Positions 11,805 through 25,200 of a stretch of 64,000 bases of DNA are shown here, piece after piece. The stretch comes from Angiostrongylus vasorum (taxonomy: Eukaryota; Nematoda; Chromadorea; Rhabditida; Metastrongylidae): positions 384,157-448,156 of the forward strand of contig JADANN010000150.1 in NCBI GenBank assembly GCA_018806985.1. Direction: 5' to 3'. The notes beneath the pieces were generated by a model. The model worked only from the letters and a program-made list of their open reading frames with translations. It was not told where the DNA came from and did not search any database. Positions within the stretch are counted from its first letter, which is position 1. The number at the start of each line of letters is the position of its first letter. A program made the translations under genes and the position numbers.

Positions 11805-12560
11805 GCACTTTTCAGGCTCTTCACAAAAATTATCCTTTCGCACATTTCAAGAACGTTAGATGAAGCGCAGGCAGTTGAGCAATCAGGATAGAGAAAGGGA
11901 TTTTGCTGCATCCAAACCGTGCTCAGGGTCAGTGAACTTTGTTGGGAATACCAGCTGCCCATGTTCTGACTTTCTCCGACTACGAAAAAAGCGTTCGAGG
12001 GAAACAGACCAAATTGGATGGTTCTTTGATGGCAGAGACTGCACCTTACTTGTGCTTTAGACCTTCAGTGAACATCGAGAAAAAACATGAAGGAAGAATT
12101 CGACAGAAGAAGGAGATGCATCATATTCGGTTCACTCAAATAAGTCACTGATCAACTGAAGGACCGCAAAATCCGCGCTTGCCTTTTTCGATTCAATGTC
12201 CTTCTAGCGCCGTGCTGTGCAGCAGAGACCGATACTTTATCAACGTCAACTGCACTGCGCACCACTAAGAGGCTGTTTGAAAGAGGTCTTCTGAAATATA
12301 GCTGGCACACACAAAATTTACTTGGAGTCAAAAGCTCTGATCTCCGAAAACTACCTCATGTTGGAGGTCCGGAAGGACATATGTCGGTAGTGAAACGTGG
12401 GTGGGCGAGTTGCATAATGAGAAGAACAAGGATCAGACGGACGAGGAGAACTGTAGAGTGGACTCCACGATGACGCGCGCATCTCCTACGACGATCACCT
12501 AAACATGCTGTCGTGTTCTTAACGAAAGTCAAATAGATGTAGCTGCAGCTGTAGTTGCTT
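11805..12560 (+). mobile_element. Decayed RTE retrotransposon fragment (subfamily 2)
   Basis: In shifting frames the plus strand reads SRTLDEAQAVEQSG, then CREYRLP-like text, and further on TTKRLFERGLLKYSWHTQNL, GVKSSDLRKLPHVGGPEGH and CIMRRTRIRRTRRTVEWTPR. These are the middle and C-terminal blocks of RTE reverse transcriptases. Stops and frameshifts are frequent. The wording is closest to the element at 54290-58450. Confidence 0.75.
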
Positions 12561-13740
12561 TACAGATCACCGTATGAGACTTGCATCCACCAGCGTTCTC
12601 GAATCAAATCACCACAGTGGACGACGACTGCTAGGCAAAGAAATGAACGGAACATGTGTTGAGGTCCACATAGCTCGTGAAAACAGGCTGTCCAAGTATT
12701 CAAGTACATATAGTACTAATAAAGACCTATTGAATAAATGAATGCCACCTTGGTTGAAAATTATCCACCGTTTGGTTACATGGGCTAGCATACTCGTGCA
12801 GTTGACACGGCATGATGAGCGAAGCCCGCAAAGATCGAAAAAACATTCTAAGACAACACGCCATACGACGTGTGATAGTGAGGCATTCGCCTTCCCTGTT
12901 CCCCTCTTGGACTTTTGAAATTCATCCAAAAAGCTTCGAGAGCCTTGCGAGTCGTCATTTTCAATTTCTGAGCAAGGATCGTAGGAACCACTTCAAAATC
13001 ACACCATTCTGTTTCGTGCGCTACATGTACCTAGAGGAGTACTTTGTCGAATTCTTTCCCATCTAAGTGGTCTTTTATGCGAGCACAATGTGGTCTATCC
13101 GTTTCGCTAATGTATTCTTCACCTCGTGCCTTCCATGAGGTTAAGTACATTGCACCTGAACTAATGCGATCTTCGTCTCCGCTGTTAGAACAGATTACAC
13201 AATTTTCTGAACAACAGGAATGATCACAGAGATAGTTGCGGCTAATTGATTTTATGGGCTAACAGGTGGGACGTCAATAACTATCACAGAATCCTCAAGA
13301 CCACTTATTCTTAGACAATTTTTGAATGGCGTAGCCGCTTATGCTTAGTAAGAAGGTTACTTTGAAAGGAATCTTTTTAGGTTTGCAGCATTATTTTGTG
13401 GGAAAACTGAAAATGTCGGCATTCGTATTCGGATGCACGGTGACTCTACATTACGTCGGAGTCCGGCTAGCTGCCCATTGATACGTTTTTTGACCGCGGA
13501 GAATGATGACATACCCAAAATATAATGTTCTTCGTTCCCCCTGGGAAAAGCACATTGCTTTAGGAAGGTAAGGATCGCGATGTAAATAAATCGAGGTTTT
13601 AGCCCACATTTATTCAGCTAACTTGCCGTCGTCTTGGCGAGATTAATTCTTTCAAGCAGTGCAACACTGAAGGAAATTCCAATTGATGACACTGCGAAGA
13701 CGCACTCTCGCAAGAGAAAACGATTGTGGACCATCGACTC
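12561..13740. other. Unassigned intergenic DNA
   Basis: Open frames on both strands around 12609-13066 overlap one another and show no motif. No splice-bounded exon was found. Confidence 0.4.
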
Positions 13741-13749
13741 AAATCACTC

Positions 13750-14395
13750 TGGATCTGAAGAAGAAGTCGAGACGTTAGCTGGATAAATGTTGGGTAGCAA
13801 CCACGTGTTAGCTTGTCGAGGGAGGGAAGTACACTGGTTACTTATAACGACGTTAAATGAAAATCGGTTGGTGATAGTATTCCTCGCATTCTTGTTTTTA
13901 ATAATTGGGCTATACGGTTGGTCCTAGTCACTCCGTCTAACAGGTATACTGCTCAGCTTATACGAGATTGTTATAGAAGTTCTCTTTGGATGACGCATAT
14001 GACGCATAAAAGTCTTCTTCTTCCTCAAGGCCGATGATTCGAGTCGATGTCCACTTTCATTCATAATGTCCATGGGGGTGGGGTGGTCTTTGTTGTCATA
14101 TCTACCTGAATATTCTTCGGTGGTACAGTGTTCGAATGGGGCAACGTTACCCAGCGGTGCTGTCCTGTAAAGGACTGTTGATGACTGACTGTCGATTGCT
14201 AATAATTTTTTTTCTTCATGTCGAAACTAAACTTCAGCGCCAATAATCAACACATTTGTTTGCATTGTTCAGCGTTCACTAGGTTGTTAGAGAAGTTTTG
14301 TTTGGCTAACGCTTGGACGTCTTTTTTTCTTTCCCGACCTCGTGGAAGCTGAACAATCTAAACAAATCTATTGATTATTACGCAAAGAATAAGTG
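13750..14395. mobile_element. Decayed foldback/Penelope-end remnant
   Basis: At 13751-13782 the plus strand reads GATCTGAAGAAGAAGTCGAG then ACGTTAGCTGG, a worn version of the hammerhead-like end. Around 14315-14395 there is GGCTAACGCTTGGACGTC in the opposite sense, followed by CAATCTAAACAAATCTATTG. That last run matches the right border of the foldback at 26512-27040. The arms are too diverged to draw exact limits. Confidence 0.4.
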
Positions 14396-14852
14396 AAAGT
14401 CAGTTTAGTTATTAAAAACGAATAGGGTTTCATTGCGTCCTTTGCGGCAGCGCGCTACTACGTTGCACTGCTCTGGGATTGGGACGACTAGTAGTCTTCA
14501 CTTGATCTGCACGTGACGCTCGACTAAATCACAGGAAGGCAGAGAAACATGTAAAGAGGAGTAGAGCGGATTTTTTTATGAGCGTCATAAACTGTTTTAT
14601 TCCTACTTACATAGGATTATTCTGATTCGTGAGAAAATTCGAAACGGAACTCAGTGAACGGGTTCGTTAACTTAAGTTTTACAGTTTTTTCACAGAGAAC
14701 ACTCATAAAATCTACTATAAAGATCTTAACACTACCTGAGTTCGATTCGTTTTCTAGCAATCATCGTCCAGAAATGTTCTGCGGCAATGTTAACTTTGAT
14801 TTGCGACCTACTACAATTCTTCGTGGCATGGTATTGTGCGAAATACAACCAC

Positions 14853-15275
14853 AATGATGCTGAGATATTGGCAGAAAACTCCGGACCGCATGTGTTTACG
14901 GTGGAGAACGAACGCAATATTACCATTTCCGGGTGCTATCCGAGTTTTGCATAATACCGTTTGTGAAAAAATTGTCATAGGCAGCAAATAAAAAGTTACC
15001 ACTGTGATTACAAATACAGCATCTCGCTTAATTGGGTTTCAATGCCGATTTGGGCTGCCCAGATCATTCTCGTTAACAGGTCATTGCTGATGGCACTGAT
15101 CGATAGAAAATTACCTGAGAGAAAGGCAGAGAAACGAAGGACCTGAATGATGTGATAGTGAGCGCGTTTGCCCCCGGTACGGGTAATAGAGCATCCGTTA
15201 CCCACCGCAGACACACCTGCGGTACGGAGCTTTGCAAATATCTCAGCATTATTGTGGTTGTTCTGGAACATTCCA
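14853..15275. repeat. Inverted SINE dimer, family S1
   Basis: The left half starts GATGCTGAGATATTGGCAGA and the right half ends in its complement (GCAAATATCTCAGCATTATT), so the unit is a long imperfect palindrome. The tRNA-like part is in the right half (GATGTGATAGTGAGCGCG, CATCCGTTACCCACCG). The centre carries the family body with CCGATTTGGGCTGCCCAGAT. Confidence 0.75.
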
Positions 15276-16552
15276 TGTGTTGTTTCGGCTACTGCTTAAG
15301 TCTTCGTTTTCTTGGTGATTACCGTAGAATGATGGTCGTGTCGATTCTAGGTCCAATCTCGGGGATGTCGACCCAAGGTGTCGACCTACGTGGACTGCAG
15401 TTTCTGCTCCTTCTGATTTCATAACGTAGTCACTGGATTGTCTGATGTTGTGATATGGGAAAAATCCGAAGTACGCAAAATTTGAGTTGGATCAATGTAT
15501 AATAGATGGCTGTTCACGAGGTCCACACACAGCAAATGCTTTTACAGCTGAAATAACACAGACTTTGATTTCTGTATAACCAACCGTCATCACTATGCGA
15601 CTTCTCCGAAATTCAACGCTTTCGGCTCTATTTACATCTCAGTTACTTAGTATTCTACTATTATTTGCAATGGTTTCCTCATAATGCAACGAAATATGTT
15701 TAAAGGTGTCTGGGGCGATGAGCAAAGTCGGTACGTAACGGGTCACCAGATAGTATTAAACAAGGAGTGGTGCAAACTTGGACCACAAAAAGGCCATCTA
15801 CGCTCAATTGGATTTAAAAGATTCAGGAAATGGGATTCTTGCCTTTACAACGCCAGAATGATTTCATGCTTTCGTATCTTCGTGCGTCTCATATCTGTGG
15901 AAGCTTCAGTGCTTCCAGTATATACAGATGTCATCTCGTATGCCCATTTTGCCAACAATCTGCGAGTTCAAGGTGGCTGAGAAGTGTACTCAAAAGTGGT
16001 TCATGGTAAGCCTCATCGATGATAGTCCACCAGAGCTTAGGCAGGGCTCGACTCATTCGTGAGAATACTTAGTTGCAAACGACGACAGAATCCAACGGAC
16101 ATCTAAAAAAGGTCATCTTATCAAAAGTTCGGTCATCCCTGTATCCTTCGATCGCGTTGAGCTTACTGAGCAGCATGAGCGCCAGACGACGTGATTATTT
16201 GGGAACTCGGTTCCACAGGTGTCATGAGAAAAATAGCGAAATCATTTAGATGATTGCACTTAAAACATGCTCTTCAGTGCTTTTATTAATGAATAGCATT
16301 CTTATTCATGACATTTAAGTACAGTATCCTTTTAATTATTGCATTGGAGCGCCATTAATTGAGTGTTTTCCATGTTTTGGTTCGCCACTGCATTTTTTCT
16401 TTTGTCCATGTTGAGAAATGCGAAGAAATTCTGTTGGTATGCACTTGCGGTCATTTTAGGTGTGGTGAGTTCGCAGTTTTCTATGTGAAGAAGCAAATTT
16501 TCGTAGAATTCATTGTAGCGAAACATTTCTGGAAAGTATTTATGTAAACAGA
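15276..16552. other. Unassigned intergenic DNA
   Basis: A 98-residue open frame at 15684-15980 is rich in basic residues but has no recognisable domain, and the flanking splice signals do not extend it. Confidence 0.4.
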
Positions 16553-16790
16553 GATGCTGAGATATTCGCATAACTTGGACCCGAAGCCAGATCGAACCAC
16601 GATTTCCTTCCCGGGAGCTCGCGCATTACACACTGCGTCATGAAGGCCCTTGCTCTGTGTATCTCTCGGTTAGTTTTCTGTGTACCAGTGCCATCAGCAA
16701 TCACCCATCAACGGAATTGATCTGGGGAACCCACATCGGCATTGAACTGAGTTAAGCTGATGCTGCAGTTTTGTGGTAAAAAGCCGTAGA
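16553..16790 (-). repeat. SINE family S1 (variant copy)
   Basis: Contains GATGCTGAGATATTCGCATA, a B-box-like CCAGATCGAACCACGATT, the run GCAATCACCCATCAACGG and AACTGAGTTAAGCTGATGCT. It shares the variant B-box wording with 350-702. Confidence 0.65.
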
Positions 16791-18690
16791 ATTTTAAGAA
16801 ATTTCTAGTTAACTTGGTGCGTGAACGCTTAGCTCGTCCAATTTTTTTAATGGACGCCAAGAAGTAATGAGAACAAAGCGTCCTACAAAAAATAATTTGA
16901 TTTGTTTATTACAGTTATCGTTTAGGAGAATGTTTCAAGCGAAAACAAGAACAGTTTTGTGGTGATAGAAATTTCTAACGTGATCGCGATATCCGTGTTC
17001 CAGTACATTGCGTTGCGGTATCCGATTTTCAATACGTCGACTAAATTCGTCCAACAAAACAAAGAAAGTAGAAAAAGCTATCGAAATAAAGAGTTACATT
17101 TTAAAGCAGGTACGATTCTTATGTCTATAAAGAGCTTTCCAAAAATTCTTTGAAAGCCCTAAAACGAACTACCAGCAAGAGGAAATCTTTTGCAGAATTC
17201 TCGTATAATTGATAAGTACTGCGGAGAATCACATCACTCGTGTTATACTATACAAGACAGAGCGTCATTGGAGAATGGCAAGTAAGCCCTTAGTTCTTCA
17301 ACCAACTTCTTCATTTCATTCATCTGTTTAATTCGGTTGTATTTTTCATTCTTTCCCTCTTTCTCTTTCTATCGTTTATGAAATTCTGAAAGTATGAAAA
17401 ATGTGCAGACTCGTTAAAGTATTCATGCCTTTTTACCTTCCCACTAATTTGTCCAAATGATGGACAAAGTATGTGGCATCTATTTTGTTCAAAATTTCAA
17501 GAGTTTACGACTCAGTGGTTGCTCATTGGGTTTCCTAACACGAGTAGGTTTTCAGCAGTCATGAAAAAGAAATAAAAACAAGAACAAGGCAAAAACGGGA
17601 AGGATCAGTTGAACAAACGAAATTATTCTTTTAGAAATTTTGTGCATTTGCTTAGAAATGCGATAATTTACATCTCTACGAGTTCAGATCAACCAGAGTG
17701 GACTTTCGTGGTAGAGTTCTATGCTTAGTAGTAATACCGATAGCAATTTAATGGAATGTAGTGTCAATGGTAATAACATGGTTGGGATTATAATGGTAGT
17801 GGGTAGTATACTATGATGACCGGTTCAGTCGCAGTTTTCAACTTATGCAAATTTTTCTCGTGCTCTTTTGTTTCTACGTTGGTTCCGCTCCTTTCGGGAC
17901 GATAGATAAAATATGTCTACGGCAAATTCATCAACTTCAACTTAACTTTAACTGTATTTAAGCACAAATACTGTAAGTAATACAAAGCTAACAAACTAGT
18001 TTGATAGCTACTTAGCTAGTAGTTAATAGTTTAACAGGGAAGAGCCCGTTCGTTGCACACCGTAGACACTTGCGGTCCGAGTTTTGCAAATATCTCAGAA
18101 TTGAATTGGTTTTGCATGTTCGTTGCATTGTAGTACAGTGTATGTGTAGTACTAAATAGATAAGTTCTCTGCGTACTTCCTAGTGCAGAATACAGCTGTT
18201 CCCCTCCCAACGCCCAAGACAACATCTGTGTTCTACAAGCATCAATTGATACCAAAAAGTGTGGGGAATTACTTCCATGTGTTAAAGCAGACCACTGAAA
18301 AAAATGAGACGTATAGGGCTTACGGTGGCCACTCACACTGAGCCATTATGACATCTATAGGTGTCGTTCATCACGAGAGTGTTGACATGACTAGTTTCGA
18401 TTAGTGTCAGACACTTTTCTTAGTTGAACTAAAATAATCAGTGATTAACCAAATAAGAGTTACTCAGTAAACAAGTAACATTCTTCGCAGTTTCTGTAAA
18501 AGATAAATATGACTGCATATTGAAAGAAATGCGTCAGGAAACCACTGCAGTAGGAATTCCGCCGATACGAGTAGCCTAGAGGAACAATATTTATTCTAGA
18601 ACTACAACGATACGTTACCGAGAAATAATATTTAATCTATGGCCTTTATTTACTCCACATTATTTCTTCACGGCAGTGTCTTGTATGAAA
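16791..18690. other. Intergenic DNA with one SINE scrap
   Basis: A short S1 fragment is at 18040-18120 (GCAAATATCTCAGAATTGAA border). Otherwise it is AT-rich sequence with short frames only. Confidence 0.4.
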
Positions 18691-18699
18691 TAAAAACAA

Positions 18700-18830
18700 G
18701 GTGAAGCTGAGAAAATCGCAAATAGACCCCAGGTCGGATTGAACCACGATTACCCTTACAGGGATTCACTTGTTACAGAACAGCTCCACTGAGGCCCTCG
18801 TTATACATTTATCTCAGCCTGTCTTTTTTT
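18700..18830 (-). repeat. SINE family S1 fragment
   Basis: AGCTGAGAAAATCGCAAATA followed by CCCAGGTCGGATTGAACCAC and CACTGAGGCCCTCG, the variant form also seen at 16553-16790. Confidence 0.55.
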
Positions 18831-19499
18831 TCCCTGAAACTATTTAGTATAAAGCAGTATTTGCAACAGCTTGAAGGGCAGCAAAATTTGCAAGGGGGAG
18901 GATTTGCATGGAGAAGGAAACACTACCGACCTGGATAAGACCACAGTTTTCTGAAGTTCTCGGATGAATTTGGTTCCTTCCAGTTTTCTTCTGGATCACT
19001 GTAATGGGTTTACGTTGCTTAAATTAATACTTGAAATCCTCATAAAATCATGGAAAGCGGCGTATTGTAATGCAGCAAGTTTTTAGAAGCTTTTTGCTTC
19101 TAGAGGCTTCTAGAGGCTTTTCTTACAGATATCTGTATTGTTAATCTCTATAGACAACAATAAAAGCTGGATTTCCTGAACTTCAGTATTTGTAGATTTT
19201 TAATAAACCTGTCGTACAGAATACTCTAGACTTGTTGTTAAACGGTACTTGCTGTTCGAAGACACACAAGAGTTCAGTGTTTCTGTGGCTCAACTAAAAA
19301 CACCTGAAGGTATGTATTAGATTCTTTTTTTTAATAATATCACAAGTTTTGTCTAGAGGTTTTCTTGCCATAATATTTTTTGCGAAATTAATATCTAACA
19401 TAACACTTTAATGTTTCTTCACAGCTATCTATTTAATGGCGTGTCTACCGCAGTGTACAAAGCTACCGTTAATGACACATCTCGTCGTTGGTTCGATAC

Positions 19500-19720
19500 T
19501 GTCTCCTCTGCTGAACAATCCATCTATCCCTCCATAGCTGGCCAAATGGTGCCAAACTTGTCTACAATGTTAAAGAAAGCGCGTATTTTATGTGGTAGTA
19601 GGTTACCTCAAGTGATTGTGCAGGCAATGTCCGAGATAACTTCTACCAAGCATGATAACAACTCAAAAACGAGAAACGGAAACCAAATGAAGGCAAGGTT
19701 AAACACATTTGTAATCTCAA
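19500..19720 (+). repeat. Decayed SINE, family S2
   Basis: The run CTATCCCTCCATAGCTGGCC, then AATGGTGCCAAACTTGTCTA, and later TACCTCAAGTGATTGTGCAG align by eye with the better copies at 29672-29925 and 62325-62575. It explains the 124-residue open frame at 19411-19785, which I therefore do not call as a gene. Confidence 0.5.
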
Positions 19721-20129
19721 GACGCTTGACCTCCCTACGACCGCCCTATATCGCGACGTTTCGCTCTACTTCTTTGTTTTGCTAATTGGCTTCGTGTACC
19801 AGCGAGACTAGAAGTTTTCTGAGTTGGTAGTCAGCTATTGCACAACTGGTTCTAGATGTCATGAAAGATGTGGCTACACAACATGAAATATACACAGTAT
19901 GAATGTGCTGCGCGAAATATAATGCATAATGCGATATTTGCAATAACAGTGGATTGGTCAGTTTTTGATCCCACGCTTCGGCCTCACAATTCTCCTCTCT
20001 CGCCGGGGTTGTTAAATAGGAAGCAGATTCGTCTGAGGAAATAAAAACACTAATTTGACGTTGTCCAACTTTTCTCACTGTCCGTTCTTTTTTCATGGCA
20101 CTGCTGGAGGTGTACTACACCCAACAAGA

Positions 20130-20310
20130 GTACTGCAATATGAGCAAAACTCAGAACTGCAGTTCTTCTTCTTCAGTGCTTCTAACCGGGGACTATCCTT
20201 ACCAAGAGATTCTGTATTGTCCACCACACCAGCGAAAACTTTGCTCTGGGTTTCTCTTAGCTACATTTGCATTCTGCCGGTGCTACCGGAAATCATTCGC
20301 CAACAGGAAT
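20130..20310 (+). repeat. Diverged SINE-like repeat, pair member 1
   Basis: Shares AATATGAGCAAAACTCAGAA, CTATCCTTACCAAGAG-type and CTGCTACCGG-type blocks with the reverse complement of 21765-21925. The shared edge with GAGATATG resembles family S1. Confidence 0.45.
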
Positions 20311-20989
20311 GAAACATTTTACAAGAGCTTCAAAACTCACTCCGTAACAAAGCTTGACTTAAAGCTCTAGATAGGAATGGACAACGAGAAATAAAGGCTT
20401 TGGAACTGCCGCCGTTTCTTAAGCATTCTTTAAACAGAAAGGCTCCAACAAACAATGAAGTTGTTAGCAATTTCAGAGATTTTCGGGGAAACTTCCGAAG
20501 TTCTTAATCATTACCGCGCGAAGAAATTCCGCTCCAACCTCAAAGAATGGTAAAAACGGAATATCCGAGAAGTAGGGCTGTTTAGATTAGATAACATTAG
20601 ATTATCTATTAGTGATGAAAATGCAGAGTTTCCAGCAATTCCTCGGCAGCCATGTGTCGAGATCACGAAAAAAGCATCTCTAAGATGCTTCTTTTTATTG
20701 CCCATCATTGGAAAAGAAATTCATAAGTCAGTACATAATCCTGAACAATGAATGGATGAAAGTGGCAAAAGCAGCAGTTTTCAAATCGTCCATGATTCAC
20801 TGTTTTCCTTGATGAGCAAACACGAAGTTGTTGTTACAGAATTTAGGGCCTTGAAAGATCAAAGGGACAAGAATTCTACTTAGCTAAACATTTCTATAAT
20901 CTTAGCAGATAAAACCTAATACATAAATTTTCATTCGTTTAATAAACGGCTTTCTTCATACAGTCACCGCTTCATTCTTTGCAAGTCAT

Positions 20990-21655
20990 CCATTTGTTTG
21001 CTAGAGACCAGCCTCCAGAGTGTTACATGGGCGGGGGAATACGCCCGGCTCAGCTCAAAGAATCAGCGTGAGGTGTGGCGCTTGATCGCGAGTGATCAGA
21101 AGGTGCTCCCTCTTTGCGGCTTATTTTCGGGTTTTTGGAAAGTATCTAAAACGCAAGAGTTTTACGCACTGATGTTTTGGAATCCTGTGCTGAAATGGCA
21201 GCTTTTTTTCAGTATTGAAGTGATTTTGAAGTGAATGTCACTATCTTGGCACAGGAATCCAAAACAACAACGCGTAAAAATCTACATACATTCTGGATAA
21301 ATTCGAAAGACCAAAAAATGAATCTGGTTATACGCGCGATCTTATACAATTCCTCAAACTAAAATTTTAACGTGAGAGAAGAACATTTCCCATCCATATG
21401 AACTCTGTACGGTTGCTCTACACGTGGAATACTCAGTGGGAGATTCATAGAAATTCTTGAGTGCGTGACGAAGCTGGTATATTTAAATGCGATTGGAAAT
21501 TTGATGTCGTAGCTTTTCCGTTGAGGTTATGGAGGCGTTTCGGTAACTAGGTTGCATTTAACCTAACCCTTGTCAGGCTGTGAAAAGACCGAAGTCCGCT
21601 GGGGCGTCAGGCTTTGTTGATAAGTAATTAACACACTAACAACTTCGTGTGGGCT
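20990..21655 (+). mobile_element. Penelope-type terminal fragment
   Basis: From about 21240 the plus strand follows the 3' untranslated part of the Penelope-like element near 38.1-38.5 kb. Shared blocks include GCACAGGAATC, GAACTCTGTACGGTTG-type, ACTCAGTGGGAGATTCATAG-type and TTATGGAGGCGTTT. The hammerhead region has decayed (CAGGCTGTGAAAAGACCGAA). Bases 21150-21195 and 21248-21285 form an inverted repeat, so it may be part of another foldback. Confidence 0.6.
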
Positions 21656-21764
21656 TATCAAGAAAACTGCGAATTAGTGCGAAGTTTATTGAAGACTTTG
21701 TTTTTGCCAAACATGTTTGTCAATGCTTTTTCCATTTGATTTTTTTCAGTTTTTTTTCCATATC

Positions 21765-21925
21765 CATTGACGGGTGACTGTTGATAACAGCGGTATAGCA
21801 GAAATATGCCTGACAGGAGGACAAAGCGAGGGCCTGGTTGGTGTGAAAGATAGCGCTTGAGCCCTCGGCAAGGATAACCTTGGGCTCGAAGTCCAACTGA
21901 GGGTTTTGAGTTTTGTTCATATCTC
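21765..21925 (-). repeat. Diverged SINE-like repeat, pair member 2
   Basis: On the minus strand: GATGCTGAGATATGAACAAA, CCAAGGTTATCCTTGCCGAG, CTTTCACACCAACCAG. Matches 20130-20310 in the same reading order. Confidence 0.45.
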
Positions 21926-22272
21926 AGCATCTCGGCGGTTGTGTTACTAATTTAATGCATTGGCAGTTCTCCGCTGCTAGTCATTTTATAGGCGCAATAT
22001 TATTTCAAGCACATGTCTAATAAGCCGAATGCATAGCCCCTCTCTAAGCGACTAATCAAAAGATTTCATCTTTTGTGCTGTCGAAAAGGACATTCTGCCA
22101 TTTTTCACTGTTCATTTCCTATCTTCTACTTGCTCTGATTCAACAGTCGAACTCATGAAACTGATGTAGTGATTGTTTTTAAAGGAACGTCGATATTCCT
22201 GTAAATTTTTTATAAGTATGAGAACGTAATCTTAAAGCGAAAAACTAAACTAAAGTTTTTTTCTTTATTTAG

Positions 22273-25200
22273 TGCTCACATGGAAAAAACTTCAATACTC
22301 GGCATTGGGCAGTGGACGAATCTGTGGTGAGCAGTCTTTACGCGAAATTAATGATCGCCATGAGTTTTATTATGGAGGTAAGAAGCTAGTGTATTTTCAA
22401 TGATGCTGAGATATTTGCAAAACTCCGGAACGTAGTTGTCTGCGGTGGGGAACAGACGCGCTATTGTCCTTTCAGGGAGTAACGCGTTCACCACCACACC
22501 ATGCGGGTCCTCTGTTTCGCCTGTCTCTCGGCTAGTTTTATCTCCTATAAAAAGAGTAGGCAGTAAGTAAATAATGAGTTGAAATTGTGAATATTACTAC
22601 AGCGTCAGCTTAACTGGGATCGTTGCCGATTTGGGATACCCAGATCAATCCCGCTGATGGGTGATTGCTGAAGGCAGAGATCGATAGAACTAGCTGAGAA
22701 GGAGGCGAAACGAAGGACCCGCATGGTGTGGTGGTGAACGCGTTACTCCCCGGTAAGGACAACAGCGCGTTCGTTCCCCACCGCAGACACCTGCGGTCCG
22801 GGGTTTTGCAAATATCTCAGCATCATTGAAGTTATATTTCGCAATATACCTGTGCATTTTCTCAAGATTCTTTGAAGTTTTTTTCTTTTATTAAACGGTG
22901 AAAGCGAAAGAATTTTAATTCTCTTCTGTGATGAAAGTCCCCCTTTTTTACCATAGTTGTACCACAATCCTGGTATTTTGGTAAGCTTTCACTGTCAGTT
23001 CTCCTCTTATCGGTTTTCTTGACTTTTCCAAGATTGTGTTGAATAAATTTCCATTTATTTATCTTATTTCGCGCTTCTAAGGCTTTGCGATTTGAAAGCG
23101 ACCATTGGCAGAACGTGTTGATGATTGGTCTTGGAGGTGGCGTGATGAACAACTTTCTCAGCACCATGGATTTTGCCATGGTTCGGTTCCATTTCTTCTT
23201 TCTTTCATTTTACTATAATTCCGCGACGTAAATATTCTCGAATTCTCCCAATTAACCTCCGCTATTCATGTCTTCCTCCAAAATCTTTCGGTTTTTCTAA
23301 TTTTTTTCTGTTTTTGTACTTTTCAAAACGAACGATTCCGTTTATTTTTTGCACAAATATATTTTTTTAACCTGACCTTTCATATTTCACACCGTGCGCT
23401 TTCTAGCAGTGTTCACAACGGATTCGTTTCCTCCCTTCCGCCATTCACGAAGGCCCTCGAACATTCTTTTCTGCGAGTGACTTCAGCTGCAGCTTGAGCA
23501 TTTTTTTCTTCGTCTCCTTCACGAATTTCGTTGAATGCTGCTCCAGTCGACTCTTCCTGGAATGCCGAGATAGCCATGCTGGAGCGTTATCTGATCGACT
23601 AGAAATAGTGGGCTTGTCCCTGACCAGTCTGGTACCAATTTTTCCGATCCCGAAGGAATGACGAGCGAGGTGGGGTGGGAGTGATCAAACAAGAGCACGG
23701 CAAGGTTAGGGTGTGTGTGTGTAATGAAGAGGATAACCACCACTGAGCTGTCTGCTCCCTAAATTTGCTAGTTGGCCAGTGGATTAGGGAGTCGGTCGGA
23801 TTTGTCTTTTGTCCTCCAACTGTACGTGGAATGCTCTACTTTATCTGAATTCGCCACGCGGGACATTTCTCCGTAGGTGCCTTGAATAACCTCGAGTTTG
23901 TGTTGTAACAGTTTATAGCAACAACAACGATACAATAATAATGTGTGATATTTGACGATATGTAAGCCGGGTGGATACAAGCGATATTGAAATGAGAACA
24001 AGTGATACATTTGAAGGAAGCTAGGCGGACACTGGAGTTAGAGCACTGAGGAATTGAGGGGCTGGAAGATAAGCACTGGTGGTTAGAACCCAGGCACTGG
24101 TGGATTGGGAGATAGGCACTAGTCTTTATGACTGCTGGTGCTCCTTATATTCTGTCTATAATGGGTGGGGTTTTACAGAGGGAGTCAGAGATAGTGCTGA
24201 TTCAGGGCATGGCACGGCATATGCGGAGCAGTACATCAAATGACACGGTATGCCAGAAGCTTGGTCAACATAGAACTTAATCAGATAGCGAAGGAATAGC
24301 TCGTAGTGAAAGATTATCTGAAAGGCTACACAAAGGCTTATCAAAAGGTCATGTGGGAGAGATGGAATAGCTTGTACAAAGGCTTGCGCAAAAAGTGTAT
24401 TGGAACTGCCGACTTCTTGAAATTACATGCAGCTGGCGGCGGCTTTAATCAGCGTCCGTATGAACGGACAAAGAAAAGGAGATACAAAGAAGTTACAGCA
24501 TCCCTTTCCAGCCCAGCTGCGAGGCAAATGTTTGAAACGGTAGTTGAGAGACAATTTACAGAATATGTGAGAATAGATGTATAACGATTACAAGTAGAAC
24601 AGTTATTGTAGAAGACATAAGGTAACATAGAAATAGGAACTATTTAAGGAATAGTTACTATACTAAAGGACTTTTTTTATTTTTATACGGCACGTCTTCA
24701 CATCTACTGTGAGGACCTCAGCACTTCTCACATTCGATTCGTTTCATCGCATCCATCACTTACTAAGCTCTTCCAACTTTTGCCTCTGTATTCAGCTGCT
24801 GCTTGAGGATTTTCATTTCATCTTGAACATCGTGGAATACTTGTCAAATCGATTCTGACTGGAGTGCTAAGATAGCCGAGCGAAAGCGTTCCTGATTGGA
24901 TTACAGACAGTGGTTTTCTTCCGGGCAAGCCAAGTAGCAATTTTCAAACCCCCGGATGGATGGCATGGTGAACCCGGAGCGTGGTTGAACCAGAACCGTG
25001 CTCGTGCTGACCAGCATCATTACCACTGTGCTATCCGCCCGTAAAGAACTTTATTAGGATATGAAGTTGTTCGTTGAACGTACTCAAAAACGTACCACAA
25101 TCTTCCATCTTTATTTCTGTAGATACATTCTATTAATTTTCTAAGCGTTTATAAAATGAATGTGAAAATTCCGCGCGGAGAAGTCCCGCACCTTTTTCGC

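Noticed and set aside
19411..19785. 124-residue open frame on plus
   Set aside because: It is covered by a decayed S2 SINE (19500-19720).
22716..22790. Possible functional tRNA genes at the A/B boxes of the SINE heads
   Set aside because: The boxes are present, but acceptor stem and anticodon arms do not close into a cloverleaf in any copy.
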